DNA of 64,000 nucleotides, taken from assembly GCA_003577315.1 (NCBI GenBank), contig QEVK01000013.1, positions 44,128 through 108,127 of the forward strand. The letters are read 5' to 3'. The notes beneath the pieces were generated by a model. The model had not been told where the DNA came from. It ran no database searches and saw only the letters and a program-made list of their open reading frames with translations. Each line of letters starts with the position of its first letter. Positions within the stretch are counted from its first letter, which is position 1. This document shows positions 31,135-39,756 of this stretch, in pieces. Both the position numbers and the translations under genes were made by a program. The DNA is from Hyphomicrobiales bacterium. Lineage in GTDB: Bacteria; Pseudomonadota; Alphaproteobacteria; Rhizobiales; Rhizobiaceae.

Positions 31135-32472
31135 TTATTGCGGCGGCGTGCCGTTCCTGCGCAGCACCTCGCCGACGAGATAGAGCGAGCCGCCGATCAG
31201 GATGCGCGGCGGCTCGCTCTGGCGGTCCCAGCCGTCGCGCAGCACCATCAGCGCGTTCTCCACCGAGGCCACCGGCTCGGCCGAAAGCCCCGCCGCCTGC
31301 GCCCTTGCCGCCAGCTCGTCGTTCGGCACGCCGGCGTCGCTGTCGTTGACCGGCACGGTGAAGACGTGGCGGGCCATGCCGGTGAAATTGCGGAAATAGC
31401 CGGTCTGGTCCTTGGTGCCGATCATGCCGGCGATCATGACCAGCGGCAGCGGCCGCCGGTCCTCCTCGTTGGCCAGCGCCTCGGCGACGACCGCGCCGGC
31501 GCCGGGATTGTGGCCGCCGTCGATCCAGATCTCCGCGCCCTTCGGCGCCAGCTCGACCAGCCGGCCCTCGGCGAGCTTCTGCATCCGCCCCGGCCAGTCG
31601 ACGCGCGCCATGGCGCGGTCGGCGGCGCGGTGGCCGATCTCGAAGCCGGCGGCCCTGACGGCCGCGATGGCGGCGGCGGCGTTGGCGTGCTGGTGGCGGC
31701 CGCGCAGGCGCGGCAGCGTCAGGTCGAGCAGCCCGCCCTCGTCCTGGTAGACGAGCCGGCCGTTCTCCTCGAAGGCGAGGAAATCCTGCCCGTAGACGAA
31801 GAGCGGGCAGCCGAGCCGCTCGGCGGTGTCGACCAGCACGTCGCGGGCCGCGTCGTGCTCCTGCGCGCCGACCACCACCGGGCAGCCGGGCTTGATGATG
31901 CCCGCCTTCTCGGCCGCGATCAGCTCCACCCGGTCGCCGAGCCATGCCTCGTGGTCGAGCGAGATCGGCATGACGACGCTGGCGGCCGGCCGCGCCACCA
32001 CATTGGTGGCGTCGAAGCGGCCGCCGAGCCCGACCTCGACGATGGCCGCGTCGGCCGGATGCTGCGAGAACAGCACGAACATCGCCGCCGTCAGGATCTC
32101 GAACACGGTGATGGTCTGGCCGCGGTTCGCCCCGGCCACGCGCTCGACCGCCTCGGCCAGCACCGCGTCCTCGACCAGCCTGCCGCCGCCCTCGGCGCCG
32201 AGGCGGAAGCGCTCGTGCCAGTTGACGAGGTGCGGCGAGGTGTGGACGTGGCAGATGCGCCCCGACGCCTCCAGGAGCGCGCGGCAGAAGGCGGCGGCCG
32301 AGCCCTTGCCGTTGGTGCCGGCGATGTGGATCACCGGCGGCATGTGGTCCTGCGGGTTGCCGAGCCTTTCGAGCAGGCGCGTCACGCGCTCGAGCGACAG
32401 GTCGTAGCCCTTGGGGTGGAGGCTCATCAGCCGCTCGATGGCGGCTTGCGCCGCCTGGGTGCTGGAGGTCAT
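31135..32472 (-). CDS. folC: Folylpolyglutamate/dihydrofolate synthase
   Basis: A 445-residue Mur-ligase-type enzyme that adds glutamate to dihydropteroate and to tetrahydrofolates. The P-loop is AGTNGKGSAAAFC at about 51-63. FEILTAAMFVLFS, EVGLGGRFDATNV and DGGHNPGAG are folC signatures. It is the last gene of the leftward trpF-trpB-arsC-trpA-accD-folC cluster; accD-folC adjacency is very widespread in proteobacteria. Confidence 0.96.
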   Translation of the reverse strand: MTSSTQAAQAAIERLMSLHPKGYDLSLERVTRLLERLGNPQDHMPPVIHIAGTNGKGSAAAFCRALLEASGRICHVHTSPHLVNWHERFRLGAEGGGRLVEDAVLAEAVERVAGANRGQTITVFEILTAAMFVLFSQHPADAAIVEVGLGGRFDATNVVARPAASVVMPISLDHEAWLGDRVELIAAEKAGIIKPGCPVVVGAQEHDAARDVLVDTAERLGCPLFVYGQDFLAFEENGRLVYQDEGGLLDLTLPRLRGRHQHANAAAAIAAVRAAGFEIGHRAADRAMARVDWPGRMQKLAEGRLVELAPKGAEIWIDGGHNPGAGAVVAEALANEEDRRPLPLVMIAGMIGTKDQTGYFRNFTGMARHVFTVPVNDSDAGVPNDELAARAQAAGLSAEPVASVENALMVLRDGWDRQSEPPRILIGGSLYLVGEVLRRNGTPPQ

Positions 32473-32509
32473 GGCGACCCGATCCGATCCGGCCCGAGGC
32501 CGCTTGTCG

Positions 32510-33424
32510 TCACGCCGCGGGCTGGCCCTGCGTCGCCGCCGGCGCGGGCTCGGCCAGCGGCGCGGCGTCGGGCTCGGCCTGGCCGACGAAGATCCGGAGC
32601 AGGCGCGCCACGGTTTCCTTCATCGCAAGCCGCGACACCACCATGTCGACCATGCCGTGCTCCATCAGGTACTCGGAACGCTGGAAGCCCTCGGGCAGCT
32701 TCTCGCGGATGGTCTGCTCGATCACGCGCGCGCCGGCGAAGCCGATCACCGCGCCGGGCTCGGCGATGTGGACGTCGCCCAGCATGGCGTAGGAGGCGGT
32801 GACGCCGCCGGTGGTCGGGTTGGTCAGCACCACGACATAGGGCAGGCCCGCCTCCTTCAGCCGGTCGACCGCGACCGTGGTGCGGGCGAGCTGCATCAGC
32901 GACAGGATTCCTTCCTGCATGCGCGCCCCGCCCGAGGCCGAGAACAGTACCAGCGGCCGCCGCAGCGCCACCGCGGTCTCGAACGCCTTGATGATCGCCT
33001 CGCCGGCCGCCATGCCGAGCGAGCCGCCCATGAAGGCGAAGTCCTGCACGACGGCGACGATGGGCAGGCCCTCGATGGCGCCGGTGGCGGAAAGCACCGC
33101 ATCCTCCATCCCGGTCTTGGAGCGGTTGTCCTTGAGCCGGTCGATATAGCGCTTCTCGTCGCGGAACTTCAGCGGGTCGGTCGCGACCTTCGGGTTCTCG
33201 ATCGTCTCGTAGGCGCCGCCGTCGAAGAAGAACTTCAGCCGCTCCCTGGCCGAGATCTTCATGTGGTGCCCGGAGGAGGGGATGACCCACTGGTTGTCCT
33301 CCAGATCCTTGTGGAACACCATCTCGCCGGTTTCCGGGTCCTTGATCCACAGGTTCTCCGGCATCTCGCGGCGGCCGAGGATCGAGTTGATCTTCGGGCG
33401 GACGTAGTTGGTGATCCAGTTCAT
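32510..33424 (-). CDS. accD: Acetyl-CoA carboxylase carboxyltransferase, beta subunit
   Basis: A 304-residue subunit that transfers the carboxyl group from biotin to acetyl-CoA in fatty acid synthesis, together with AccA. Carboxyltransferase motifs [18 protein letters not shown] and [15 protein letters not shown] are clear. The N-terminal zinc-ribbon region (about residues 24-57) contains no cysteine; [11 protein letters not shown] and VIPSSGHHM occupy the positions of the CxxC pairs of the enteric enzyme. ATG 33424 gives the usual start [12 protein letters not shown]. It lies 33 bases after trpA. Confidence 0.96.
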   Translation of the reverse strand: MNWITNYVRPKINSILGRREMPENLWIKDPETGEMVFHKDLEDNQWVIPSSGHHMKISARERLKFFFDGGAYETIENPKVATDPLKFRDEKRYIDRLKDNRSKTGMEDAVLSATGAIEGLPIVAVVQDFAFMGGSLGMAAGEAIIKAFETAVALRRPLVLFSASGGARMQEGILSLMQLARTTVAVDRLKEAGLPYVVVLTNPTTGGVTASYAMLGDVHIAEPGAVIGFAGARVIEQTIREKLPEGFQRSEYLMEHGMVDMVVSRLAMKETVARLLRIFVGQAEPDAAPLAEPAPAATQGQPAA

Positions 33425-33457
33425 CGGCGTTCTCCGCTTCTTCTGTCCGGCTCGCAA

Positions 33458-34297
33458 TCAAACATGGGCAAGGCGGGCGCGGCGCACGCCGTGGGCGAGC
33501 CCGCCCACCAGCGTCGCCACCGCCTCGGCCGGGTCGGCGGTCAGCCCGCCCCCGGCGTCGATGACGTTGGCCACCGCGTTGACGATCGCCGTGCCGACCA
33601 CGACGCCGTCGGCCGAGCCGCCGATGGCCCGCGCCTGCTCGGCGGTCTTGACGCCGAAGCCGACGCAGACCGGCAGGTCGGTGTGCGCCTTGATGCGGCC
33701 GACCGCCTCGCCGACCCTGCCGGTGTCGGGCAGCGCCGAGCCGGTGATGCCGGTCATCGACACGTAGTAGACGAAGCCCGACGTGTTCCTGAGCACGCTG
33801 GGCAGGCGCGCCTCGTCGGTGGTGGGCGTCGCCAGCCGGATGAAGTTGACCCCGGCCCTCAGCGCCGGCACGCACAGTTCCGCGTCCATCTCCGGCGGCA
33901 GGTCGACCACGATCAGCCCGTCGATGCCCGACGCCTTGGCGTCGGCGAGGAAGCGCTCGACGCCGTAGACATAGATCGGGTTGTAGTAGCCCATCATCAC
34001 GATCGGCGTCTCGTCGTCGCCCTGGCGGAACTCGGCCGCCATGCGCAGCGTCTTCGCCAGCGTCTGGCCGCCCTTCAGCGCGCGCAGGCCCGCGGCCTGG
34101 ATCGCCGGGCCGTCGGCCATCGGGTCGGAGAAGGGCATGCCGAGCTCGATCACGTCGGCGCCCGCGCCCGGCAGCGCCTTGAGGATCGACAGCGAGGTGG
34201 CGTAGTCGGGGTCGCCGGCCATCATGTAGGTGACGAGCGCCGGCCGTCCCTCCTCCTTCAGCTTCTCGAAGCGGCGATCGATGCGGGTTTCGGTCAT
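33458..34297 (-). CDS. trpA: Tryptophan synthase, alpha subunit
   Basis: A 279-residue TIM barrel that cleaves indole-3-glycerol phosphate to indole. The catalytic Glu and Asp lie in [16 protein letters not shown], and the substrate loop includes [11 protein letters not shown]. The phosphate loop [10 protein letters not shown] is present. ATG at 34297 overlaps the arsC stop by four bases, so its translation depends on the inserted reductase gene rather than on trpB. Confidence 0.96.
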   Translation of the reverse strand: MTETRIDRRFEKLKEEGRPALVTYMMAGDPDYATSLSILKALPGAGADVIELGMPFSDPMADGPAIQAAGLRALKGGQTLAKTLRMAAEFRQGDDETPIVMMGYYNPIYVYGVERFLADAKASGIDGLIVVDLPPEMDAELCVPALRAGVNFIRLATPTTDEARLPSVLRNTSGFVYYVSMTGITGSALPDTGRVGEAVGRIKAHTDLPVCVGFGVKTAEQARAIGGSADGVVVGTAIVNAVANVIDAGGGLTADPAEAVATLVGGLAHGVRRARLAHV

Positions 34298-34719
34298 TTT
34301 CCGTCCTCGTGGGCGGCGAAGGAAACGATTTCGCCGTCTTCCTTGACATGGGTTTTCGGCAGCGCCCCGGGCGGCAGCAGTTTCTCCACCGTCTGCGAGG
34401 GGCGGCACAGGTCGGCTCCGAGATCGGTCACGACGATGGGCCGGTTCATCAGTATCGGATGCCGGACGACCGCGTCGATCAGGTCGTCGTCGGACAGGGC
34501 CTCGTCGCCGAGGTTGAGCGCGTCATAGGGCGTCCCGTTGCGGCGCAGAAGCGCGCGCACCGGCCGGCCGGTGCTGGCGAACAGGCTTTTCAGCGCGTCC
34601 CGGGACAACGGGTTTTCGAGGTAGTCGACGATCTCCGGCTCGATGCCGGCGGCGCGGATGATCGCCAGAACGTTGCGCGAGGTTCCGCATCCCGGGTTGT
34701 GGTAAATCGTGACCTTCAC
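34294..34719 (-). CDS. arsC: Glutaredoxin-dependent arsenate reductase
   Basis: A 141-residue protein of the ArsC/Spx fold. The catalytic cysteine is in [14 protein letters not shown]. The three arginines that bind arsenate in E. coli ArsC have counterparts in [16 protein letters not shown] and [13 protein letters not shown]. It therefore looks like a true ArsC and not the Spx/YffB branch. It starts with GTG at 34719, two bases after the trpB stop, and its stop overlaps the trpA start. No other ars gene is nearby, so it is carried as an insertion inside the trp operon. Confidence 0.92.
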   Translation of the reverse strand: MKVTIYHNPGCGTSRNVLAIIRAAGIEPEIVDYLENPLSRDALKSLFASTGRPVRALLRRNGTPYDALNLGDEALSDDDLIDAVVRHPILMNRPIVVTDLGADLCRPSQTVEKLLPPGALPKTHVKEDGEIVSFAAHEDGK

Positions 34720-34721
34720 GG

Positions 34722-35942
34722 TCAGATCTCCATGTCCATCATCTTCGCCACCGTATGCACGTCCTTGTCGCCGCGGCCGGACAGGTTGACGATGACGATC
34801 TCGTCCGGGCGCATGGCGGGCGCGACCTTGACCGCCTGGGCGATGGCGTGGGCGGATTCGAGCGCCGGGATGATGCCTTCCACCCGCGTCGTCAGCTTGA
34901 AGGCCGCGAGCGCCTCGTCGTCGAGGACGGGAACGTACTCCACCCGGCCCGAATCCTTCAGCCACGAATGCTCCGGGCCGACGCCGGGATAGTCGAGCCC
35001 GGCCGAGATCGAGTGGCCGTCGAGGATCTGCCCGTCGCCGTCCTGAAGCAGATAGGTGCGGTTGCCGTGCAGCACGCCCGGCCGGCCGGCATTCATCGAG
35101 GCGCAGTGCTCGATGCCGTCGAGGCCGCGCCCGCCGGCCTCGACGCCGAGGATGCGCACCGAGGCGTCGTCGAGGAAGGGGTGGAACAGGCCGATGGCGT
35201 TGGAGCCGCCGCCGACGGCGGCGATGACCATGTCGGGCAGCCTGCCCTCCTGCTCCAGGATCTGGGCGCGCGCCTCGCGGCCGATCACCGATTGCAGCTC
35301 GCGCACCAGCTCGGGATAGGGGTGCGGGCCGGCGGCGGTGCCGATCAGGTAGTAGGTGTCGGCGACGTTGGTCACCCAGTCCCGCAGGGCCTCGTTCATC
35401 GCGTCCTTGAGCGTGCCGTGGCCGGAGGCGACCGGCCGCACCTCGGCGCCCAGCAGCTTCATGCGGAAGACGTTGGGCTTCTGCCGCTCGACGTCGGTGG
35501 CGCCCATGTAGACGACGCAGGAAAGGCCGAAGCGCGCCGCGACCGTGGCGGTGGCCACGCCGTGCTGGCCCGCGCCCGTCTCGGCGATGATGCGCTTCCT
35601 GCCCATGCGCCGCGCCAGCAGGATCTGGCCGAGGCAGTTGTTGATCTTGTGCGATCCGGTGTGGTTCAGGTCCTCGCGCTTGAAGTAGACCTTCGCGCCG
35701 CCGAGATGGCGCGTCAGCCCTTCCGCGAAATAGAGCTTCGACGGCCGGCCGGCATAATGCGTCGACAGCGCCTGAAGCTCGGCCTGGAAGGCCGGGTCGT
35801 TGCGGGCCGCCTTCCACTCCGCTTCCAGCTCGAGGATCAGCGGCATCAGCGTCTCGGCGACGAAGCGGCCGCCGAACAGGCCGAACATGCCGTCCTCGTC
35901 GGGACCGGCGCGGAAGGAGTTCGGCTGGACGGTTGCGTTCAC
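34722..35942 (-). CDS. trpB: Tryptophan synthase, beta subunit
   Basis: A 406-residue PLP enzyme that condenses indole with serine. The PLP lysine is in [28 protein letters not shown], the phosphate-binding [13 protein letters not shown] and the C-terminal SGRGDKDV are all conserved. It begins 30 bases after trpF. Its usual partner trpA is separated from it here by arsC. Confidence 0.97.
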   Translation of the reverse strand: MNATVQPNSFRAGPDEDGMFGLFGGRFVAETLMPLILELEAEWKAARNDPAFQAELQALSTHYAGRPSKLYFAEGLTRHLGGAKVYFKREDLNHTGSHKINNCLGQILLARRMGRKRIIAETGAGQHGVATATVAARFGLSCVVYMGATDVERQKPNVFRMKLLGAEVRPVASGHGTLKDAMNEALRDWVTNVADTYYLIGTAAGPHPYPELVRELQSVIGREARAQILEQEGRLPDMVIAAVGGGSNAIGLFHPFLDDASVRILGVEAGGRGLDGIEHCASMNAGRPGVLHGNRTYLLQDGDGQILDGHSISAGLDYPGVGPEHSWLKDSGRVEYVPVLDDEALAAFKLTTRVEGIIPALESAHAIAQAVKVAPAMRPDEIVIVNLSGRGDKDVHTVAKMMDMEI

Positions 35943-35972
35943 GGGTCTTGCTCCTCGGGGATGCGGGGCGGG

Positions 35973-36632
35973 TCAGGCGGCCGGTCTTGCGCGCGCGGTC
36001 CTGACGGCGTCCAGGAAATCTGCGATCAGCGCCGCGTCCTTGACGCCCGGCGCGCTTTCCACGCCCGACGAGACGTCGATGCCGGGCGGGTTGGCAAGGC
36101 GCAGCGCGTCGCCGACATTGGCGGCGTCGAGCCCTCCCGAAAGCATGTAATCGACGCCACGGTCAAGGTTTGCGAGCAGCCGCCAGTCGAACGACACGCC
36201 GTTGCCGCCGGGAAGGACGGAATCCCTGGGCGGCCGCGCGTCGAACAGGAAGCGGTCGGCGACGCCGCGGAAGGGCTCGACGAGCGCCAGGTCGGCGGCC
36301 TCGGAGACGGCGAGCGCCTTCATCACCGGCAGCCGGTAGCGCGCCCTGACCCCGGCCACCCGCTCCGGCGTCTCATGCCCGTGGAGCTGGAGCATGTCGG
36401 GCGCCATTTCCGCGACGATCCGGTCGAGGAAGGCGTCGTCGGCATCGACGGTGACGGCCACCGCCTTGGCCCTGCCCATGGCCGCCCGCCGCAACCGCCC
36501 GGCTTCCTCCGGCGCGACGTTGCGCGGGCTCTTCCCGAAGAAGATGAAGCCGACATGGCTGGCGCCGCCGTCGAGGGCGGCGGCGAGCGCGTCGGCGGTC
36601 TTGAGGCCGCATATCTTGATGTCGAGGACCAT
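35973..36632 (-). CDS. trpF: Phosphoribosylanthranilate isomerase
   Basis: A 219-residue TIM barrel for the third step from anthranilate to tryptophan. The catalytic Cys is in DIKICGLKT, the catalytic Asp in FLFDARPP, and the phosphate loops are LSGGLDAANV and DVSSGVE. ATG 36632 gives the family N-terminus MVLDIKICG; the frame stays open upstream without homology. It is the first gene of the leftward operon. Confidence 0.95.
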   Translation of the reverse strand: MVLDIKICGLKTADALAAALDGGASHVGFIFFGKSPRNVAPEEAGRLRRAAMGRAKAVAVTVDADDAFLDRIVAEMAPDMLQLHGHETPERVAGVRARYRLPVMKALAVSEAADLALVEPFRGVADRFLFDARPPRDSVLPGGNGVSFDWRLLANLDRGVDYMLSGGLDAANVGDALRLANPPGIDVSSGVESAPGVKDAALIADFLDAVRTARARPAA

Positions 36633-36958
36633 TGCGGCCAAGTGCCACGAAAAGGCGGCGGAGTCGAGGCTGGTGGCGAAGGCGGGCCGCGTGCCGTTAT
36701 CCGCCGGACGCGGCACCCGGCGAGGCGACCGGGCCATGCGGCCGGACGCCGCTTTCGCCCCCTTTTGCGTGGCACTTGTGCAACAGCGCCGCGCAATCCG
36801 CGTTCCGCCACGCAGAATCCGCCAAATCTGCGCAATCGCGCCATGATTCGCGCGCCAAACGGCGACAGATTAACATCTCGTTCACGGCTTATTCACCGGC
36901 GCCGGCTACCATGGTTCGCAATCGGAAGGGACATCCGACGGGACAGGGTTTGAAGTCA
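36633..36958. other. 326-base intergenic region upstream of trpF
   Basis: This gap lies between trpF (leftward) and the small 44-codon gene (rightward) and must contain the trp promoter. I see no leader peptide with clustered tryptophan codons and no strong attenuator hairpin next to trpF, so classical attenuation at this site is not supported. Positions about 36868-36900 are locally AT-richer (CAGATTAACATCTCG), the likeliest promoter area. I see no open frame with coding character here. Confidence 0.5.
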
Positions 36959-37093
36959 ATGACGATCGCGGCTCGCATCTTCACCATCGCGCTGTCGGTG
37001 CGCGAGTTTCTGGCGCCGACCTACCGGCCCGAGCGCTACTACATGCGCGGCCCCGGCCCGGCCTGCGCCCGGGCGCGCGGCTCCTGCCGCTGA
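36959..37093 (+). CDS. Small basic hypothetical protein, 44 residues
   Basis: The frame begins MTIAARIFTIALSVREFL and continues with APTYRPERYYMRGPGPA, ending in a Cys/Arg-rich tail. Tyr/Arg/Pro composition, high third-position GC, and a stop placed one base before the convergent DUF1850 stop argue for a real gene. The amphipathic N-terminal helix could associate with the membrane. The ribosome site is weak (GGGACAGGG 12-20 bases upstream). I do not recognise the family, and the call rests only on coding character and position. Confidence 0.4.
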   Translation: MTIAARIFTIALSVREFLAPTYRPERYYMRGPGPACARARGSCR

Positions 37094-37094
37094 G

Positions 37095-37460
37095 CTATTC
37101 CCTGCACGGCTCGACCACGACCGCCTTGCCCGGCTCGGCGCCGAGCGTCACGCACGCGCCGCGCGCGCACAGCGACCAGCCCGAGGCGGTGGCGCCCGAT
37201 GCCGCCAGCGCCAGCCGCGGCAGCGGCGCCACGGCCGGCGCGTAGACCCACCAGCCGTCCTCCAGCACCGCGCCCGCGGGCGGATCGATGCCGGCGCCCG
37301 AGCCCTTCACCCGCGCCTCCACCAGCTCCAGCCCCGCCGGCGTCAGCCGCCACGCCTCGCGCCATTCGGTCTTCTCGACCGAATGCGTCCAGGCGAGCGT
37401 GAAGGCGGACGCCGCCAGCGCCACGGTCTTGCCGCCGGCGATCACGCACAGCAGGCTCAC
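37095..37460 (-). CDS. DUF1850 domain protein of a TRAP-TAXI system
   Basis: A 121-residue protein with LAWTHSVEKTEWREAWRL near the N-terminus, then VKGSGAGIDPPAG and DGWWVYAP. This is DUF1850, a small exported protein nearly always encoded next to TRAP permeases of the TAXI type. It begins with GTG at 37460, overlapping the permease stop by four bases. The first 20 residues form a short signal-like hydrophobic stretch. It is probably an accessory periplasmic subunit, with a role not established experimentally as far as I know. Confidence 0.85.
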   Translation of the reverse strand: MSLLCVIAGGKTVALAASAFTLAWTHSVEKTEWREAWRLTPAGLELVEARVKGSGAGIDPPAGAVLEDGWWVYAPAVAPLPRLALAASGATASGWSLCARGACVTLGAEPGKAVVVEPCRE

Positions 37461-39571
37461 GGCGCGGCGGGCTCGGCGCGGTCGTGGCGGCGCGTGCGCC
37501 ACCAGTGCGCCGCCACCGCCGCCGCGCCGAGCGCGAAGCCGGCCTCGTCGGTGATCGGCAGCGCGAGCACGAGCAGCACGCCGGCGGCGAAGCAGGCGAG
37601 GCGCTCCCACCATGTCGCCCGGTCGAACAGGAAGCCGACCACGGCCACGCCCCACAGCGCGATGCCGGCGCAGGCCTTGAAGACGATGTAGGCGACCTCG
37701 ACCCAGTAGCCCCACGCTTCCGCCATCGGCCCGCCGTCCTGCAGCATCAGCGCCGGCGTGTAGACGGCCATGAACGGCACCACGAAGCCGGCCGTGGCGA
37801 GCTTGGTCGCCTGTATCGATATTCGCAGGCCCGACGTCTTGGCCATCGGCGCGGCCGCGAAGCAGGCGAGCGCCACCGGCGGGGTCAGGTCCGCCATGAT
37901 GCCGAAATAGAACACGAACATGTGGCTGACGAGCAGCGGCACGCCGAGCTCCAGCAGCGCCGGCCCGGCCAGCGACGAGGTGATGATGTAGTTGGGGATG
38001 GTCGGGATGCCCATGCCCAGCACCAGGCAGGTCAGCATGGTCAGCACCAGCGACAGGAACAGGTTGTTCTCGCCGATGCGGATGATGAAGCCGATGAAGG
38101 TCGAGGCGATGCCGGTCAGCGTCAGCGTGCCGATGACGATGCCGACGATGGCGCAGGCGATGCCCACGGGCAGCGCGTTCTTGGCCCCCTCGGCGAGCGA
38201 ATCGCGGCAGATGATCAGCGTCTCGCGGCCGCCCTTGAACAGCGCGCAGGCCGCGACCAGCGCGGCGATGACGGCGGCGAGCACGTTGATGCCGAACTTC
38301 ATGAAGGCGGCGGCGGCAAGCCCGAGCGCCACCCAGAAGACCATGCGGAAGGCGAACGGGCCGATGAGCGCGGCGAGCGGCGTGCCGAGGATCAGCACCA
38401 CGATCAGCGCCAGCCCCATCGTGCCGGCGAAGATCGGCGTGTAGCCGGCGAACAGCAGGTAGACCAGCATGCCGAGCGGCAGCACCAGCGGCCAGTGCTG
38501 GCGCACCGCCGCCCACGGGTCGGGCAGCGACGCCTTGTCCATGCCGCCGAGCCCGGCGCGCCCGGCCTCCAGATGCACCATCCAGAAGCAGACGCCGAAA
38601 TAGAGCGCGGCCGGGATCAGCGCCGCCTTGACGACCTCGACATAGGGAACGTTGAGCGTCTCGGCCATGATGAAGGCGACCGCGCCCATCACCGGCGGCA
38701 TGATCTGGCCGCCCATCGACGAGGTCGCTTCCACCCCGCCGGCGAAGGCCGAGCGGAAGCCGAACTTCTTCATCAAGGGAATCGTGAACTGGCCCGAGGC
38801 CACGACGTTGGCCACGCCCGAGCCGGAGATGGTGCCCATCAGCGCCGAGGACAGCGTGCACACCTGCGCCGGTCCGCCGCGCCACGAGCCGACGAGGCCG
38901 AGCGCGAAATCGTTGAACAGCGCCAGCATGCCGGCGCGCTCCAGGAAGGCGGCGAACACCACGAAGATGAAGATGTAGGCGGCCGAGACGTAGATCGGCG
39001 TGCCGTAGATGCCCTCGGTGCCGAAGCCGAAATGCTCGATGATCATCTCCCACGGATAGCCGCGGTGGATGAACGGCGCCGGCAGGTAGTTGCCGAAGAA
39101 GCAGTAGGCCAGGAAGACGCCGGCGATGATGGTCAGCGGCAGGCCCATCAGCCGCCGCGCGCCCTCGAACACCAGCGCGATCGTCACCGCGCCCACCGTC
39201 AGGTCCAGCGGGGTGAGGAAGCCCGAGCGGTGGATCAGCGGCACGTACTCGACCCAGTTGTAGATGCCGGTGAGGAAGCCCGCGATGCCGAGGCCCCAGA
39301 ACCAGACCCGGCCCCATGGCGTCTTCGCCACCAGGTTGCCGAACAGCGCGAAGCCGAGCAGAAGCAGGAAGCCGACATGCATGGCCCGCACCACCTGGCT
39401 GGGCAGGGTGCCGTAGGCGGCGGTCCAGAGCTGGAACAGCGAGAAGACGACGGCGATCCAGAAAGCGATCCGGCCGGGCAGGCCCTCGCCGAAGCCGGCC
39501 GGCAGGCCCTCGATCGGCTCCTCGGCCGAGTCCTGAAGGATGATCGGCCCTGCGGCCTTCGTGTCGCTCAT
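37457..39571 (-). CDS. TRAP transporter fused permease, TAXI family
   Basis: A 704-residue membrane protein that fuses the small (DctQ-like, first four helices) and large (DctM-like, twelve or more helices) TRAP subunits. EYVPLIHRSGFLTPLDL is the conserved link before the large subunit. GTISGSGVANVVASGQFTIP and GMGIPTIPNYIITSSLAGPAL are DctM signatures. It imports solutes by secondary transport with the TAXI binding protein encoded 185 bases upstream. The substrate cannot be told from sequence; dicarboxylates and amino acids are typical of the class. Confidence 0.94.
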   Translation of the reverse strand: MSDTKAAGPIILQDSAEEPIEGLPAGFGEGLPGRIAFWIAVVFSLFQLWTAAYGTLPSQVVRAMHVGFLLLLGFALFGNLVAKTPWGRVWFWGLGIAGFLTGIYNWVEYVPLIHRSGFLTPLDLTVGAVTIALVFEGARRLMGLPLTIIAGVFLAYCFFGNYLPAPFIHRGYPWEMIIEHFGFGTEGIYGTPIYVSAAYIFIFVVFAAFLERAGMLALFNDFALGLVGSWRGGPAQVCTLSSALMGTISGSGVANVVASGQFTIPLMKKFGFRSAFAGGVEATSSMGGQIMPPVMGAVAFIMAETLNVPYVEVVKAALIPAALYFGVCFWMVHLEAGRAGLGGMDKASLPDPWAAVRQHWPLVLPLGMLVYLLFAGYTPIFAGTMGLALIVVLILGTPLAALIGPFAFRMVFWVALGLAAAAFMKFGINVLAAVIAALVAACALFKGGRETLIICRDSLAEGAKNALPVGIACAIVGIVIGTLTLTGIASTFIGFIIRIGENNLFLSLVLTMLTCLVLGMGIPTIPNYIITSSLAGPALLELGVPLLVSHMFVFYFGIMADLTPPVALACFAAAPMAKTSGLRISIQATKLATAGFVVPFMAVYTPALMLQDGGPMAEAWGYWVEVAYIVFKACAGIALWGVAVVGFLFDRATWWERLACFAAGVLLVLALPITDEAGFALGAAAVAAHWWRTRRHDRAEPAAP

Positions 39572-39603
39572 GGTTTCTCCCGGGTCGCTGCTTCTGGGTG
39601 TTC

Positions 39604-39736
39604 GCCGCCGCCCCTCATCCGCCCTTCGGGTCCCTTCTCCCCGCGGACGGGGGAGAAGGGGGAAGCGGCAGCGTTGCGGCGGTCTCTCCTCTCCCCGTCC
39701 GCGGGGAGAGGATGAAGGCCAGGCAGGTGAGGGGCG
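39604..39736. repeat. Compound inverted repeat of the intergenic mosaic type
   Basis: The gap between the TAXI binding protein and the permease gene holds nested palindromes. Hairpin one is CCCTTCTCCCC/GGGGGAGAAGGG (39632-39660). Hairpin two is TCCTCTCCCCG/CGGGGAGAGGA (39687-39712). An outer pair, CCCCTCATCC near 39611 and GGTGAGGGG near 39726, encloses them. Such short palindromic units are dispersed in rhizobial genomes. On the operon mRNA (minus strand) they could stabilise the upstream message or lower permease expression relative to the binding protein. Confidence 0.7.
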
Positions 39737-39756
39737 GCGCCGGCGGTTGCAGGTCC

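Noticed and set aside
34294..34719. Spx/YffB-type protein instead of ArsC
   Set aside because: The CGTSR active site and the three arginine positions, together with [13 protein letters not shown], fit ArsC better than the Spx branch.
36633..36958. Trp leader peptide and attenuator before trpF
   Set aside because: No short frame with adjacent Trp codons and no terminator/antiterminator pair was found next to trpF.
37484..39715. A 743-codon plus-strand frame opposite the TRAP permease
   Set aside because: It is His/Arg/Asp/Gln-rich repetitive sequence that is the complement of transmembrane codons; the permease is unambiguous.
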